A stretch of DNA of 64,000 nucleotides. Origin: Streptomyces sp. ST2-7A (GTDB taxonomy: Bacteria; Actinomycetota; Actinomycetes; Streptomycetales; Streptomycetaceae). The notes beneath the pieces are model-generated. The model was not told the DNA's origin and ran no database searches. It saw only the letters and a program-made list of their open reading frames with translations. The DNA lies in the NCBI RefSeq assembly GCF_021390475.1, contig NZ_JAJUWS010000026.1, positions 31,941 to 95,940 of the forward strand, read 5' to 3'. Below are positions 1 through 8,145 of this stretch, one piece after another. Within the stretch, counting starts at the first letter, position 1. Every line of letters begins with the position of its first letter. A program made the position numbers and the translations under genes.

Positions 1-482
1 TGGGTGGCCGGGTCGAGCAGCGCGAACGCGCGGGAGGAGACGCGGGCGACGGCGGTCAGGGTCCGCCGGTGCGGGTCGTGCAGGGCCGCCGCGGCGTTGG
101 TGGAGTCGCCGGGGGTGACGACCTTCAGGGAGGCCGCGGTGCCGGGCAGGTGCAGTGCGCCGTCCCGGCGCGGGCGGGTGACCGGTCGGCCGAGCCACAG
201 GGTGTGACCGGTACGGCGCCGGTAGGCGTACCGGGTGACGATCGGCGCCCATTCGATCAGGGATCGGCCGTGGCGGCGGATCGCGACCAGGGCGGCGACG
301 ACCGCCCACACGGGGGCCAGCGCCAGCGCGCCGAGGAGACCGGCGGAGATCACCGCCACCAGCAGCAGGGCCAACGCGCAGGAGAAGAGGAGGAGTTGGG
401 GGAGGGAGAGGCCGAGGAGGATGCCGCGCCGGGAACGGTGGGGGAACTTCACCGTGACCGGGGCGACGGACAGGTCGGACAA
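1..482 (-). CDS. SCO6880-family conjugation protein, N-terminal part (runs off the window)
   Basis: The minus strand stays open from about 482 to the window edge. It reads as an N-terminus resembling the PrgI/SCO6880 family: a short polar start, a basic stretch (KFPHRSRRGILLG), then two closely spaced hydrophobic segments separated by a few residues, followed by a basic soluble region. In actinobacterial conjugative elements this family is the VirB4-like or VirB4-associated component of the transfer apparatus. The proposed start is a TTG at 482 (MSDLSVAPVTVKF...). I see no strong ribosome site, so the start could move a few codons. It lies downstream of, and in the same direction as, the TrbL-like gene, which fits the usual order of SCO6880-SCO6881 neighbourhoods. 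The C-terminal ATPase part lies outside the window and could not be checked. Confidence 0.6.
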   Translation of the reverse strand, partial: MSDLSVAPVTVKFPHRSRRGILLGLSLPQLLLFSCALALLLVAVISAGLLGALALAPVWAVVAALVAIRRHGRSLIEWAPIVTRYAYRRRTGHTLWLGRPVTRPRRDGALHLPGTAASLKVVTPGDSTNAAAALHDPHRRTLTAVARVSSRAFALLDPAT

Positions 483-563
483 GAGGCTGGTCCAAGGGGG
501 CGCGGGCGGGGCCCGGGGGCGGGGAGAGGGATGGGCATCCCGCCCCCGGGCGCACGGGGTGCG

Positions 564-1943
564 TCAGGGGTTGGCCCAGGGCGGCTTGGACGCCGAGGGC
601 GTGGCGGCCCGGGGGCCGGCGGCCGGAGGGGCTCCCTGCGGCGGCGGACTCGTGGTGGGCGGCGGGGACGTGGTCGGGGGTGTGGACTGCCGGACCCCGG
701 TCGGGCCGGGTGCGGGCGCGGGCGTCGGTGCGGTGCCCGATCGGTCGCCGGTGGTCCCGGCAGGGCCGGTGGGCGGTGGAGCCGTCCCCTTCGGCTCCGC
801 CGTGCTGGGGCCGCCGGCGGTTCGACCTCCGCCGTTATCCGAGCCCTTGGTGCTTCCCCCGCCCGTCGGGGTGGGGTTGCCGGCGCCGGGGAGGGGGTTG
901 CCCGTCACCGTGGCCGGACCCTGGGGCGCCGCGCGGGACCCGACGCGGGCACCGCCGGCCAGGGCGGCGGCTCCGCCGGTTCCGGCCGTGCCGGCCATGG
1001 CCGCGACCTTGCGTCCGGCGCGCTCGGTGTGCTGCCTGGCCACCCCGGCTCCGGCGCCGGCGGCGCGGTGCAGGGACTCGCCGTCGGAACCCTCGGCCGC
1101 CCAGTGGACGAACTTGAAGGTCGCATACGGGCACAGCAGCACCAGGACCATGACGACGATGCCGGCCATGACGTCGGCGAGTGCGGCGACCCCGTCGCCG
1201 GGCTCGGTGTCGCCGATGGCGGAGACACCGAGGAGGAAGACGATCGTCATGAGGAGCTTGGAGACCACCAGGGTGGCGGTGGCCTCGATCCATCCCCTGC
1301 GCCAGCGGCGGGCGGCCTCCCAGCCCCCACCTGCCCCGGCGAAGACCGCGAGGGTGACGAGCACGAGGATGCCGACCTTGCGGACCATCATCACGCACCA
1401 GTAGAGGAATGCGCCGATGGCGCATCCCAGGGCCGCGATGGTGGGCACCAGCCAGCCCAAACCGCCCAGGGCCCCGATGTGGGAGAGCTTGACGAGGCGT
1501 CGGACGGCGTCCTCGAAGCTGCTGTTGGCGGCCATGAACAGGCCGTCGGACAGGGCGTCGACGACCTCGATCGCCACGGTGGTCAGGGCGATGGCGCAGA
1601 AGGCGAACAGCACGCCGCTCGCCGTGCCGGTGAAGGCCCGGGTGAGGGCCTGACCGTCGCGGAGGAACGCCGCTCGAACGAGCTGGGCGCAGAAGGTGCC
1701 GACGAGGACGACCAGCCCGATCGGCAGGATCATCTCGTAGTTGTCGCGGAACCAGCCGGCGTTCAGATCCACCCGGGTGGTGGTGTTGACCGCCTCGGCG
1801 GCGAGTTCGGCGGCTGCCGCCGCCAGCTCACCGGCCGATTTGGCCATCCAGTTGCCGATCGCCTCGCCGGGGTTGGCGATGAAGTCGGCCGCGTCGCTGA
1901 TCGAGCACAGGGCGCCCGCCAGCGGAAGGTCGCAGAATTCCAT
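564..1943 (-). CDS. TrbL-like polytopic membrane protein of the transfer apparatus (SCO6881-like)
   Basis: This 459-residue protein starts MEFCDLPLAGAL and carries about five or six hydrophobic segments between residues 60 and 290, including a cluster of long aliphatic helices (MILPIGLVVLVGTF, GILVLVTLAVFAGAG, VMAGIVVMVLVLLC). A long proline-, glycine- and threonine-rich soluble tail follows. That architecture (N-terminal hydrophilic patch, TrbL/VirB6-like membrane block, disordered tail) is typical of the actinobacterial SCO6881 family, which is thought to form the inner-membrane channel of conjugation machines. The ATG at 1943 is preferred because GGAGAAGG lies upstream. The frame continues further upstream but there reads as low-complexity shadow of the neighbouring gene. 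It lies between the SCO6880-like gene and the other transfer genes in one minus-strand operon. Confidence 0.7.
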   Translation of the reverse strand: MEFCDLPLAGALCSISDAADFIANPGEAIGNWMAKSAGELAAAAAELAAEAVNTTTRVDLNAGWFRDNYEMILPIGLVVLVGTFCAQLVRAAFLRDGQALTRAFTGTASGVLFAFCAIALTTVAIEVVDALSDGLFMAANSSFEDAVRRLVKLSHIGALGGLGWLVPTIAALGCAIGAFLYWCVMMVRKVGILVLVTLAVFAGAGGGWEAARRWRRGWIEATATLVVSKLLMTIVFLLGVSAIGDTEPGDGVAALADVMAGIVVMVLVLLCPYATFKFVHWAAEGSDGESLHRAAGAGAGVARQHTERAGRKVAAMAGTAGTGGAAALAGGARVGSRAAPQGPATVTGNPLPGAGNPTPTGGGSTKGSDNGGGRTAGGPSTAEPKGTAPPPTGPAGTTGDRSGTAPTPAPAPGPTGVRQSTPPTTSPPPTTSPPPQGAPPAAGPRAATPSASKPPWANP

Positions 1944-1978
1944 GGGTAAAGAGGCAGTCCTTCTCCGGTCGGATCCGG

Positions 1979-2674
1979 TCAGGGCGCCACGTGGGGCGCG
2001 ACGGCGACCAGGGAGCAGGCCCGGGCGGGGCGGCACTGCACGGCCAGGGTGATGGAGCGGTCCTCCGCGCCGCTCCCGCCATTGGCCCATGTGATCCGCT
2101 GGGTGCCGGTGACGGTGACGGCGTAGATGTACGCCTTGGTGATCGCGGCCGGGTCCTCGGCCAGGGCCTGCCGGAACGCCGAGGGGTAGTGCCCGGTAGC
2201 CGCGTCGGCGGTGGCGTGCTGCCCCTGGTCGGCCATCCGCGACCACAGGGTCGGATCGGGGACCCGGGCGGAGACCGAGGACCAGTCGCGGTACCGCGAC
2301 TCGGTGGTCATCCACGCCTCCACACCGGCCAGGTGGTGCTCGTGGTCGGTGTCGCGGGTGTCGTAGGACCACAGCATCACCGCGGCGGCCTCCGCGAAGG
2401 CGACGGGATCGGAGATCTTCGGCGGCGCGGGCACCGGCCCCGCTCCGGGCGTCGGGTCCGTCTCAGCCGGCCCGGCCGGGCCGGTCGAAGGGCTCGGCGG
2501 GGCGGCGGCCGAACCGCCGGGCGGGGAGGAGGGCTGTTCCTCGCGACCGGTGATGTGGGCGCTCACCCCGGCGGTGACCAGCAGGCCGGTCAGGACACCG
2601 GCGAGCACGAGAGCGCGGCGCCCCGTCGACCAGCCGGTGCGGTGGCCCGGGAGGGGGAGGGATCGCTTCGGCAT
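1979..2674 (-). CDS. membrane-anchored conjugation-associated protein
   Basis: This 231-residue protein has a basic N-terminus (MPKRSLPLPGHRTGW), one transmembrane segment at about residues 20-42, a proline/serine/glycine linker to about residue 90, and a compact extracytoplasmic domain. The layout matches the single-pass accessory proteins found beside pilin-like genes in SCO6880-type transfer loci. I do not recognise the C-terminal domain by a named family. Its start overlaps the stop of the upstream DUF6112 gene by one base (TGATG), which implies translational coupling. The role in transfer is inferred from position and topology only. Confidence 0.6.
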   Translation of the reverse strand: MPKRSLPLPGHRTGWSTGRRALVLAGVLTGLLVTAGVSAHITGREEQPSSPPGGSAAAPPSPSTGPAGPAETDPTPGAGPVPAPPKISDPVAFAEAAAVMLWSYDTRDTDHEHHLAGVEAWMTTESRYRDWSSVSARVPDPTLWSRMADQGQHATADAATGHYPSAFRQALAEDPAAITKAYIYAVTVTGTQRITWANGGSGAEDRSITLAVQCRPARACSLVAVAPHVAP

Positions 2675-2982
2675 CACTGGACCTGCGACCCCAGGGCCGA
2701 GAAGAAGGCCACGATGCCGTTCGCCGCACCCAGGCCGAGGGCGGCGCCCGCCGCCACGACGGCTCCCTTCTTGCCGTTGGCCTCGGCCTGATGACCACCG
2801 CTGTGGTGACCCCATGCCCACACCGCCAGGCTGACGGCGAGTGCGCCGACCACGGCGATGATGCCGAACAGGTTGATCGAGCTGACGACGTTCTTCAGGA
2901 CGGCCAGGCCCGGTAGGCCGCCCCCGCTGGGGGTGATCCCCGGGTCGAAGGCGATGAGGACGTGTTCGGCGAGAGGACTCAT
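2674..2982 (-). CDS. DUF6112-like pilin or membrane subunit
   Basis: This 102-residue protein has two hydrophobic helices, at about residues 38-57 (INLFGIIAVVGALAVSLAVW) and 73-95, separated by a short polar loop rich in His, Gly and Lys. Small two-helix proteins at this place in actinobacterial transfer operons are usually annotated DUF6112, and their topology resembles VirB2/TrbC pilins. An AGGAG lies upstream of the ATG at 2982. The stop overlaps the start of the next gene by one base, so the two are probably produced together. The pilin role is inferred from size, topology and neighbours. Confidence 0.65.
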   Translation of the reverse strand: MSPLAEHVLIAFDPGITPSGGGLPGLAVLKNVVSSINLFGIIAVVGALAVSLAVWAWGHHSGGHQAEANGKKGAVVAAGAALGLGAANGIVAFFSALGSQVQ

Positions 2983-3057
2983 GGCTGCGGCAGGGCTCCT
3001 TGCGTACGGGCCGGTGGGTCGGGGCGGGGAGGAGGAAGAGCCGGTCGGGGGCCGGGG

Positions 3058-4260
3058 TCACAGGACGCGGCGCACGGCGAGCACGTCCCAGTCGGCCAGG
3101 GGGGTGATGCGCACGGGCCTTCCGGTGCGCGGGGCCTCGATGACGAGTCCTTCGCCCAGGTACAGGCCGACGTGCTCGGGGCGGGCGGCGGTGCCGCGAT
3201 TGAAGATCAGGTCGCCGGGTTCCATCGCGCTCGGCGAGACCGCCCGGCCCTCGTTGACCTGCGTGTAGGTGGTGCGGGTCAGTTGGACACCGGCCTTGGC
3301 GTACGACTGCTGCACCAAACTGGAGCAGTCGCAGCGCCCCATCGGGTCCGGGCCGTGCGGAGCGGTGCACGATCCGCCCCACTGGTACATCGTTCCGAGC
3401 TGGTGCATCGCCCAGGTGATCGCCGTACGGGCCCGTGGGTCGGCGGTCGCCGGGATCCGGTAGCCCTCGGGCACCGCGCCCTCGGGGATGACCCCGAAGC
3501 CGGAGCCGTCGGCCGGATCGCAACCGGCGAGCGCACCCCCGCTGCCGACGTCCTCCCCGGAGGTGCCCGGGGCCGTGGTGGGGAAACCGGCGGCGATCAC
3601 CTGCTGCAGCGCGGTCGCCAACGGTTCCCACTGGGCGTACTCGTCCGGATAAGCCGACCTCTGCACCGCCTGGGCCGCCCGGGTCACACTCATGTGCTCC
3701 CAGCCGGGAACATCGAGCAGGGCCCGGTAGAAACGCTCGCTCGCATGAACCGGATCCCGGATCTGCTCGGGAGTCCCCCAGCCCTGCGAAGGGCGTTGCT
3801 GGAACAGGCCCAGCGAGTCGCGGTCCCCGTGGTCCAGATTCCGCAACCTGCTCTCCTGCACGGCCGTGGCCAACGCGACGATCTGCCCGCGCCGGGGCAC
3901 CTGCAGACCGATCCCGGTGGCGACGATGGTCCGGGCGTGCGGGATCTGCTCCCCGGGCAGCTCCAACCCCTCGATCTCGACACCGGAGGCATCGGCTCCG
4001 TCGAGAATCGCCGCGACCCGCTCGGCGATCCCGTCGGTGTCCGGGTCGGACAGGCAGCGGCCCACGGAGCCGCCGGCGGCTTCCCCGGCGAGGGCCGTCA
4101 CCATGGCCGCACCCCCCAGGAGGAAGGGGGAGAGGAGCACCACACCGACACCGGCGGCGATTCCCCTCAACCGATCCCGCCCCCTCGCGTGGTACGGCAC
4201 GCGGACAACAGGGCGCAACGAGAGGTCACCGAAGTCTCCTTCACGAGCGGATTCCGGCAT
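3058..4260 (-). CDS. bifunctional cell-wall hydrolase: lysozyme-like domain plus NlpC/P60 (C40) peptidase
   Basis: This protein of about 400 residues has an N-terminal membrane segment (GVGVVLLSPFLLGGAAMVTAL), a lysozyme/transglycosylase-like region with an ALATAVQESRLRNL helix and SLGLFQQRPSQGWG motif, then a C-terminal NlpC/P60 domain. In that domain the catalytic Cys lies in MGRCDCSSLVQQ and the His in ARPEHVGLYL. Such two-domain proteins open peptidoglycan for conjugation channels (VirB1/TraG-like role). The start is uncertain. The ATG at 4260 is the best in-frame ATG, but TTG and GTG codons about 15-20 codons downstream sit nearer an AAGGAG. It is the first gene of the minus-strand transfer operon; its upstream region carries a 17-bp inverted repeat and the divergent methyltransferase gene. 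Confidence 0.8.
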   Translation of the reverse strand: MPESAREGDFGDLSLRPVVRVPYHARGRDRLRGIAAGVGVVLLSPFLLGGAAMVTALAGEAAGGSVGRCLSDPDTDGIAERVAAILDGADASGVEIEGLELPGEQIPHARTIVATGIGLQVPRRGQIVALATAVQESRLRNLDHGDRDSLGLFQQRPSQGWGTPEQIRDPVHASERFYRALLDVPGWEHMSVTRAAQAVQRSAYPDEYAQWEPLATALQQVIAAGFPTTAPGTSGEDVGSGGALAGCDPADGSGFGVIPEGAVPEGYRIPATADPRARTAITWAMHQLGTMYQWGGSCTAPHGPDPMGRCDCSSLVQQSYAKAGVQLTRTTYTQVNEGRAVSPSAMEPGDLIFNRGTAARPEHVGLYLGEGLVIEAPRTGRPVRITPLADWDVLAVRRVL

Positions 4261-4429
4261 GCCGCGTACGCCTGCGACGGGTGGAAGGGGCGCGGCGCCG
4301 GGAGGGGCGAGCACGAGGTACCGACCCGTGGACGAGTTGCCTCTCGACCCATGGGCGGAAAGAAACCGCCACAACGGAACATCACCGGTGACGGCGTTCC
4401 CCGGGCGGTTCCACAACAGTAGATCCGGA

Positions 4430-4505
4430 TCGGCCGCCGACCAAAAAGTCGGCACGGGGGATCGGAATCCGTTCCCCTTCCCGGAGCGTTTTGGTCGGCG
4501 GCCGA
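4430..4505. promoter_or_regulatory. 17-bp perfect inverted repeat in divergent promoter region
   Basis: The arm tcggccgccgaccaaaa at 4430-4446 is repeated as its exact reverse complement at 4489-4505, with a 42-bp spacer. It lies between the minus-strand transfer operon (starting near 4260) and the plus-strand methyltransferase (starting near 4645). A widely spaced inverted repeat in a divergent promoter region suggests binding by a dimeric regulator that can loop or co-regulate both operons. There is no T-tract, so it is not a terminator. Confidence 0.5.
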
Positions 4506-4644
4506 ATCGCCCCTAACGTTGTGGGACTCCCTCGCCCGCCGGCCCCCGGTTTCCCGGACGTGCGCGCCCGATGCCCGGCCCGCTCGGATTGCCCCGGCGA
4601 AGGGATGTCCTCTCGAATTCCCCCACCCGAATCGGGGTACCTCT

Positions 4645-5400
4645 TTGCCTTTTTCCCTGCACCGGGGCGACGCCCTGCGTGTGCTCACCACGCTGCCGGA
4701 CGGTTGCGTCGACTCCGTGATCACCGACCCGCCCTACAACTCCGGCGGCAGGACCGCCAAGGAACGCACCTCCCGCTCGGCGAAGCAGAAGTACACCTCG
4801 GCCGACGCCAAGCACGCCCTGGCCGACTTCACCGGCGAGAACATGGACCAGCGCTCCTACGGGTTCTGGCTCACCCAGCTCATGACCGAGGCCCACCGCC
4901 TGACGAAGCCCGGCGGCACCGCGCTGCTGTTCACCGACTGGCGGCAGTTGCCCATCACCACCGACGCGATCCAGGCAGCCGGATGGCTGTGGCGCGGCGT
5001 GCTGGCCTGGCACAAACCGCAGGCCAGACCCCAGAAGGGCCGCTTCACGCAGAACTGCGAGTTCGTCGTGTGGGGGTCCAACGGGGCGCTGGACGGTTCC
5101 CACAATCCCGTCTACCTGCCCGGCCTGTACTCCGCCTCCCAGCCCTCGGGCTCCAAACGGCGGCACATCACCCAGAAGCCGGTCGAGGTGATGCGCGAGC
5201 TGGTCAAGATCAGCCCTCCGGGCGGCACGGTGCTCGACTTCTGCGCCGGCTCCGGCTCCACGGGAGTGGCCGCCCTGCTGGAGGGACGCGACTTCATCGG
5301 GGTGGAGAAGACCGAACACTACGCCGCCATCGCGAGGGACCGGCTCACCGAGACCGCTCGGAAGACACTCACCCGCGACGACCTCGTGCTCACGGCCTGA
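4645..5400 (+). CDS. beta-class DNA methyltransferase (N6-adenine or N4-cytosine)
   Basis: The protein transfers a methyl group from S-adenosylmethionine to a base in DNA. The catalytic motif DPPYNSGG comes first (near residue 30) and the cofactor motif LDFCAGSGST comes last (near residue 200). This is the order of beta-class enzymes such as CcrM-like proteins. A TQKPVEVMRELV segment in front of the cofactor motif is also typical. I prefer the TTG at 4645 (protein begins MPFSLHRGDAL) because the upstream 42 in-frame codons from an ATG at 4519 look like non-family sequence; both are possible. No restriction endonuclease gene is adjacent, so it looks like an orphan methyltransferase carried by the mobile element, possibly for protection from host restriction. 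Confidence 0.85.
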   Translation: MPFSLHRGDALRVLTTLPDGCVDSVITDPPYNSGGRTAKERTSRSAKQKYTSADAKHALADFTGENMDQRSYGFWLTQLMTEAHRLTKPGGTALLFTDWRQLPITTDAIQAAGWLWRGVLAWHKPQARPQKGRFTQNCEFVVWGSNGALDGSHNPVYLPGLYSASQPSGSKRRHITQKPVEVMRELVKISPPGGTVLDFCAGSGSTGVAALLEGRDFIGVEKTEHYAAIARDRLTETARKTLTRDDLVLTA

Positions 5401-5485
5401 CCCACCCGGCTCCCGGGGCTCCGCCCCGAAGCCCCGGTGCGGTCTTCCCCTGTCGGACACCGCTCGAAGGAGACCCCGCCCGTCC

Positions 5486-6133
5486 ATGACCGATCCCGAC
5501 AACCCGCCCGGGGAGGGCGAGATCGCTCCGGTGCGCCTGCCCGAGACGCACCTGGAGGAAATCGAGGCCGGAGTTCGGAAGCTGATGGAGCAATCCGCCC
5601 AGCAGGCGCGCCGGCTCGACCACCTGGCCTCGGCCCCCACCTCCCAGTCCTCTCCGTTCTCCGCCCTCGGGGCTCCCGCTTTCGGCGGGCCCCCGCCGGC
5701 GGCCCCACCGGAACCACGTCCGATCCTGGAACTGGAGGGCGAGGAGTACGAGGACGAGCTCGACGCCCTGTCCGACTGGGTGGACGACTTCCTGATGCCC
5801 AGCTACGGCGCGGAGGTCACCACGGCGGCGCCGTGGTGCCTGCGCTGGCAGGAGCACGACGACGTGGTGGCCTGGCTCCACGCCCTGTGGCTCGCCTACC
5901 AGCAGCACAAGGACCCCGAGGCGGGCCCTTCCGGACTGCTGGTGTGGCACCGGGACTTCCTCACCCACACCATCGCGGCGATCCGCGCCCCCGGCGGGCC
6001 GCTGTCGGCGTGCATGACCTCCCCCGACCGTCCCGCCCACCGACTCCTGCCCGGCCCGCCGCCCTCGATCCGAACGGAGGAGGCCAACGCGGCCGAGGCC
6101 GGATCATCCGGTTCGACCGGGTCCGGATCGTGA
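5486..6133 (+). CDS. DUF4913 domain protein
   Basis: This 215-residue protein has an acidic N-terminal helix (residues 10-45, coiled-coil-like) and a proline-rich linker. A DUF4913 domain spans about residues 85-175: PWCLRWQEHDDVVAWLHALW followed by a VWHRDFLTHTIAAI segment and a Gly-Pro-rich end. DUF4913 proteins are found almost only on actinobacterial plasmids and integrative elements; their function is unknown. A GAAGGAG precedes the ATG. Its stop overlaps the GTG start of the next gene by four bases (GTGA), so the two genes are translationally coupled and may act together. Confidence 0.75.
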   Translation: MTDPDNPPGEGEIAPVRLPETHLEEIEAGVRKLMEQSAQQARRLDHLASAPTSQSSPFSALGAPAFGGPPPAAPPEPRPILELEGEEYEDELDALSDWVDDFLMPSYGAEVTTAAPWCLRWQEHDDVVAWLHALWLAYQQHKDPEAGPSGLLVWHRDFLTHTIAAIRAPGGPLSACMTSPDRPAHRLLPGPPPSIRTEEANAAEAGSSGSTGSGS

Positions 6134-6603
6134 GCGCCGGGCGACCGGCCTTCGGCCTCAGCTTCGACCCACGGGCCCTGACCGACCTCCTCGGGGCCCC
6201 CGACGAGGTCCGCGACACCGCCCTGTCCCATCTCCGGGACGTGGTGAACGCCGAGCGGCGGGGGCTTCGGCTGACCGGGGACCTGGAGGGGTACCGCAAG
6301 CTGTTCGTGGATCCCCACAAGGAGTGGCGCCTCGTCTACGGTCTCCGCCCGGCACCGGAGACCTCCGCGTATCGACAGGAAGTCCACGTCGTCGCCGTTC
6401 GGCCCCGGGCCCGCAACGACGTCTACGACACCGTCGGCATCCGCCTGGGCATGTCCCGCCGCCCGCTGAGCGCCCGCGCCCACGCCGCCCGGGTCCGTTC
6501 TCCCCAGCTGACCGACCCTCTCCCTCTTCGGCCCGGTCCGGCTGCCGCGATGTCCGGTCCGCCCCGTCCCGCGACCGTCGTCCCGAACGGGCCCCTCCGT
6601 TGA
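6130..6603 (+). CDS. RelE/ParE-like protein coupled to DUF4913 gene
   Basis: This 157-residue protein starts with GTG inside the stop of the DUF4913 gene. Its first 105 residues resemble the RelE/ParE toxin fold: an N-terminal strand (FGLSFDPRAL), two helices with DEVRDTALSHLRDVV, a central basic strand pair (YRKLFVDPHKEWRLVYGL) and a C-terminal HVVAVRPRARNDVYDTV segment. The remaining 50 residues are proline- and arginine-rich and probably disordered. If it is an RNase toxin, the antitoxin would have to be the DUF4913 protein or another neighbour, since no classical antitoxin is adjacent. It could instead be a non-toxic family member. The fold assignment is by eye. Confidence 0.55.
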   Translation: MSAGRPAFGLSFDPRALTDLLGAPDEVRDTALSHLRDVVNAERRGLRLTGDLEGYRKLFVDPHKEWRLVYGLRPAPETSAYRQEVHVVAVRPRARNDVYDTVGIRLGMSRRPLSARAHAARVRSPQLTDPLPLRPGPAAAMSGPPRPATVVPNGPLR

Positions 6604-6701
6604 CCCCACCCCCGGCTCGGCCGGGCCGGGAACGGAACAACCCACCGGCGCCACGCCGCCCACTGCCCGCCCACCGAGCCGGCCCGCACCGAAAGGGGAC
6701 C

Positions 6702-7421
6702 GTGCACCCACCCCACCTCGACCTCCGCCTGGACGGCTTCCGGGCCACCGATGAACAGACGGAAGAGGCGTTCCGAGACGCCATCGGCATCGACCGCACC
6801 GACCTCGTCCCCCTGGCCGAACACCACACCCCCGAGGGCACGAGCTACTACCTGCTCCATCACACCGCAGCCACCTGGGGCACCCCCGGCGAGCCCCAAC
6901 TCATAGCCCTCCACCTGTGGCGCGACCCGCGCGAGAAGACCTTCGGTTTCACCCACGCACCGCTGCCCCTGGTCGCCATGGCACAGGCCTGGCTCGCCCA
7001 CCGCGGCTGTCCCCGCGAGAAGATCCGTCTCGCGCCGGACACGGGCACAGCGGCGGCCGATGAGACGACCCGGGCGTTGGAAGACCGCCTCACGCACGAG
7101 GGCGACCACTTCGCCCTCCTGGACAGCTACACCGACGACGATCCCGACCACGCCGTGACCGTCGTGATCCTGCGCTCCCTCGACGAGCACAGTCCCTCAC
7201 CGTTCCGCGTGCTGCACGAGACCGTCGACACCGCCTCCCGAACCCACACCCTTCGAGAGGGCGGCTTCACCACCCACACCGAAGCCCTCCGATGGTGCGG
7301 GGACGCCCTTGCGGGAAAGGCGGCTCCCCTGCCCCCCTTCCGGTCCACGGTCCGACCGGGCCCGCAGCCGATCGGTGTTCCTCCGGCGTCCGGCCACCGC
7401 TCCGCGGGGCGCGGGCGCTGA
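6702..7421 (+). CDS. hypothetical protein of mobile-element operon
   Basis: This 239-residue protein starts at a GTG preceded by GAAAGGGG at eight bases. It has an alpha/beta look: acidic N-terminal third (LDLRLDGFRATDEQTEEAF), a central YLLHHTAATWG and LIALHLWRD stretch, and a C-terminal half rich in Asp and Glu. I see no catalytic motif, signal peptide or membrane segment and do not recognise a family. It is codirectional with the methyltransferase and DUF4913 genes and is followed by a palindromic promoter element, so it probably ends the first plus-strand transcription unit. Confidence 0.6.
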   Translation: MHPPHLDLRLDGFRATDEQTEEAFRDAIGIDRTDLVPLAEHHTPEGTSYYLLHHTAATWGTPGEPQLIALHLWRDPREKTFGFTHAPLPLVAMAQAWLAHRGCPREKIRLAPDTGTAAADETTRALEDRLTHEGDHFALLDSYTDDDPDHAVTVVILRSLDEHSPSPFRVLHETVDTASRTHTLREGGFTTHTEALRWCGDALAGKAAPLPPFRSTVRPGPQPIGVPPASGHRSAGRGR

Positions 7422-7440
7422 GCGCTTTTCCCGGAAAGCC

Positions 7441-7480
7441 GCACAACATAGACGGGGGCCGCCGGTTGGGCAAACCGGCG
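7441..7480. promoter_or_regulatory. palindromic element shared with 49341-49380
   Basis: The 40 bases here contain an 8-bp inverted repeat (gccggttt-type arms around ggsca: cgccggtt / aaccggcg). They match 33 of 40 positions of an element at 49341-49380, including the preceding gcrcaacatag. Each copy lies upstream of small plus-strand genes of the mobile element. The arrangement suggests a shared operator for an element-encoded regulator. No T-run follows, which argues against a terminator. Confidence 0.45.
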
Positions 7481-7683
7481 AATTCACGGATTCTGATTGC
7501 GGCCGACGGAACGGAACGACCGATTCGAATCTCTTCGCATTCCCGATGCTCGAAGAACCTCATTCGGGGTGCGCGTTTCCCGACCCGCCACCGCGAGTTC
7601 TGCGATGAGGGTCGGGGCGGGATGATTCGACGCCCCGCTTTCCCATCCCCGGCCATGGCTCACCCTCTGGAAAGGAAACCTCT

Positions 7684-8145
7684 GTGTCCGACGGGACAGA
7701 CGATGTCGTGGACGTTCTCACCGAACAGATCGAGCGCCGCTTCGACATGAGCATGGACGAGCTGAGGGCCGCGGTCGCGGCGGCCCCGGAGGCCCACGGC
7801 GAGGCCACCGAGCTCGTGCGCTGGCACGCCCTGCTCACCGAGGCCCAGACCGCCGTGGACACAGCGGAGAACGACCTTCTCCGAGCGATGGAGACGCAGA
7901 CCGACACGATCGACGACCCCACCATGGAAATCGCCCAGCGAGCCAACAACGCCGTCTTCGCCCGTGACGGGCGCGCCATGGTCGTGCGCTGGCTGCTGGA
8001 CCCCGACGCCCCCGGCAAGCGAGGGCCCACCGCCGAGCAACGGCCCCGCCCCGGCCTAGACCGGCGCCGGGGACCGACTCCGACCACCCCCGCCCCGCCC
8101 GGGCCCACCACGGCCACGACCCCCACACCGGGAGTCCGACGGTGA
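7684..8145 (+). CDS. small helical protein, first of three tandem paralogues
   Basis: This 153-residue protein starts at GTG after a GGAAAGGAAAC ribosome site. Residues 1-110 are predicted helical and follow a pattern shared with the next two genes: a short D-M/P-hydrophobic motif (RFDMSMDELRAAVAA), a helix ending in an Ala-rich RWHALLTEAQTAVDTAENDL stretch, then a second helix pair. The C-terminal 40 residues are Pro/Thr-rich and likely disordered. No family is recognised. Its stop overlaps the next start by four bases. The three genes therefore form a tightly coupled cassette, perhaps subunits of one complex. Confidence 0.6.
   Translation: MSDGTDDVVDVLTEQIERRFDMSMDELRAAVAAAPEAHGEATELVRWHALLTEAQTAVDTAENDLLRAMETQTDTIDDPTMEIAQRANNAVFARDGRAMVVRWLLDPDAPGKRGPTAEQRPRPGLDRRRGPTPTTPAPPGPTTATTPTPGVRR

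Noticed and set aside
69..1949. Long plus-strand open frame of 626 codons
   Set aside because: It is the shadow of the minus-strand TrbL-like gene; its composition is Gly/Arg/Asp-rich without domains and there is no ribosome site.
2962..4422. Plus-strand open frame over the NlpC/P60 gene
   Set aside because: The minus strand has clear catalytic motifs for NlpC/P60; the plus frame is compositionally biased and lacks any motif.
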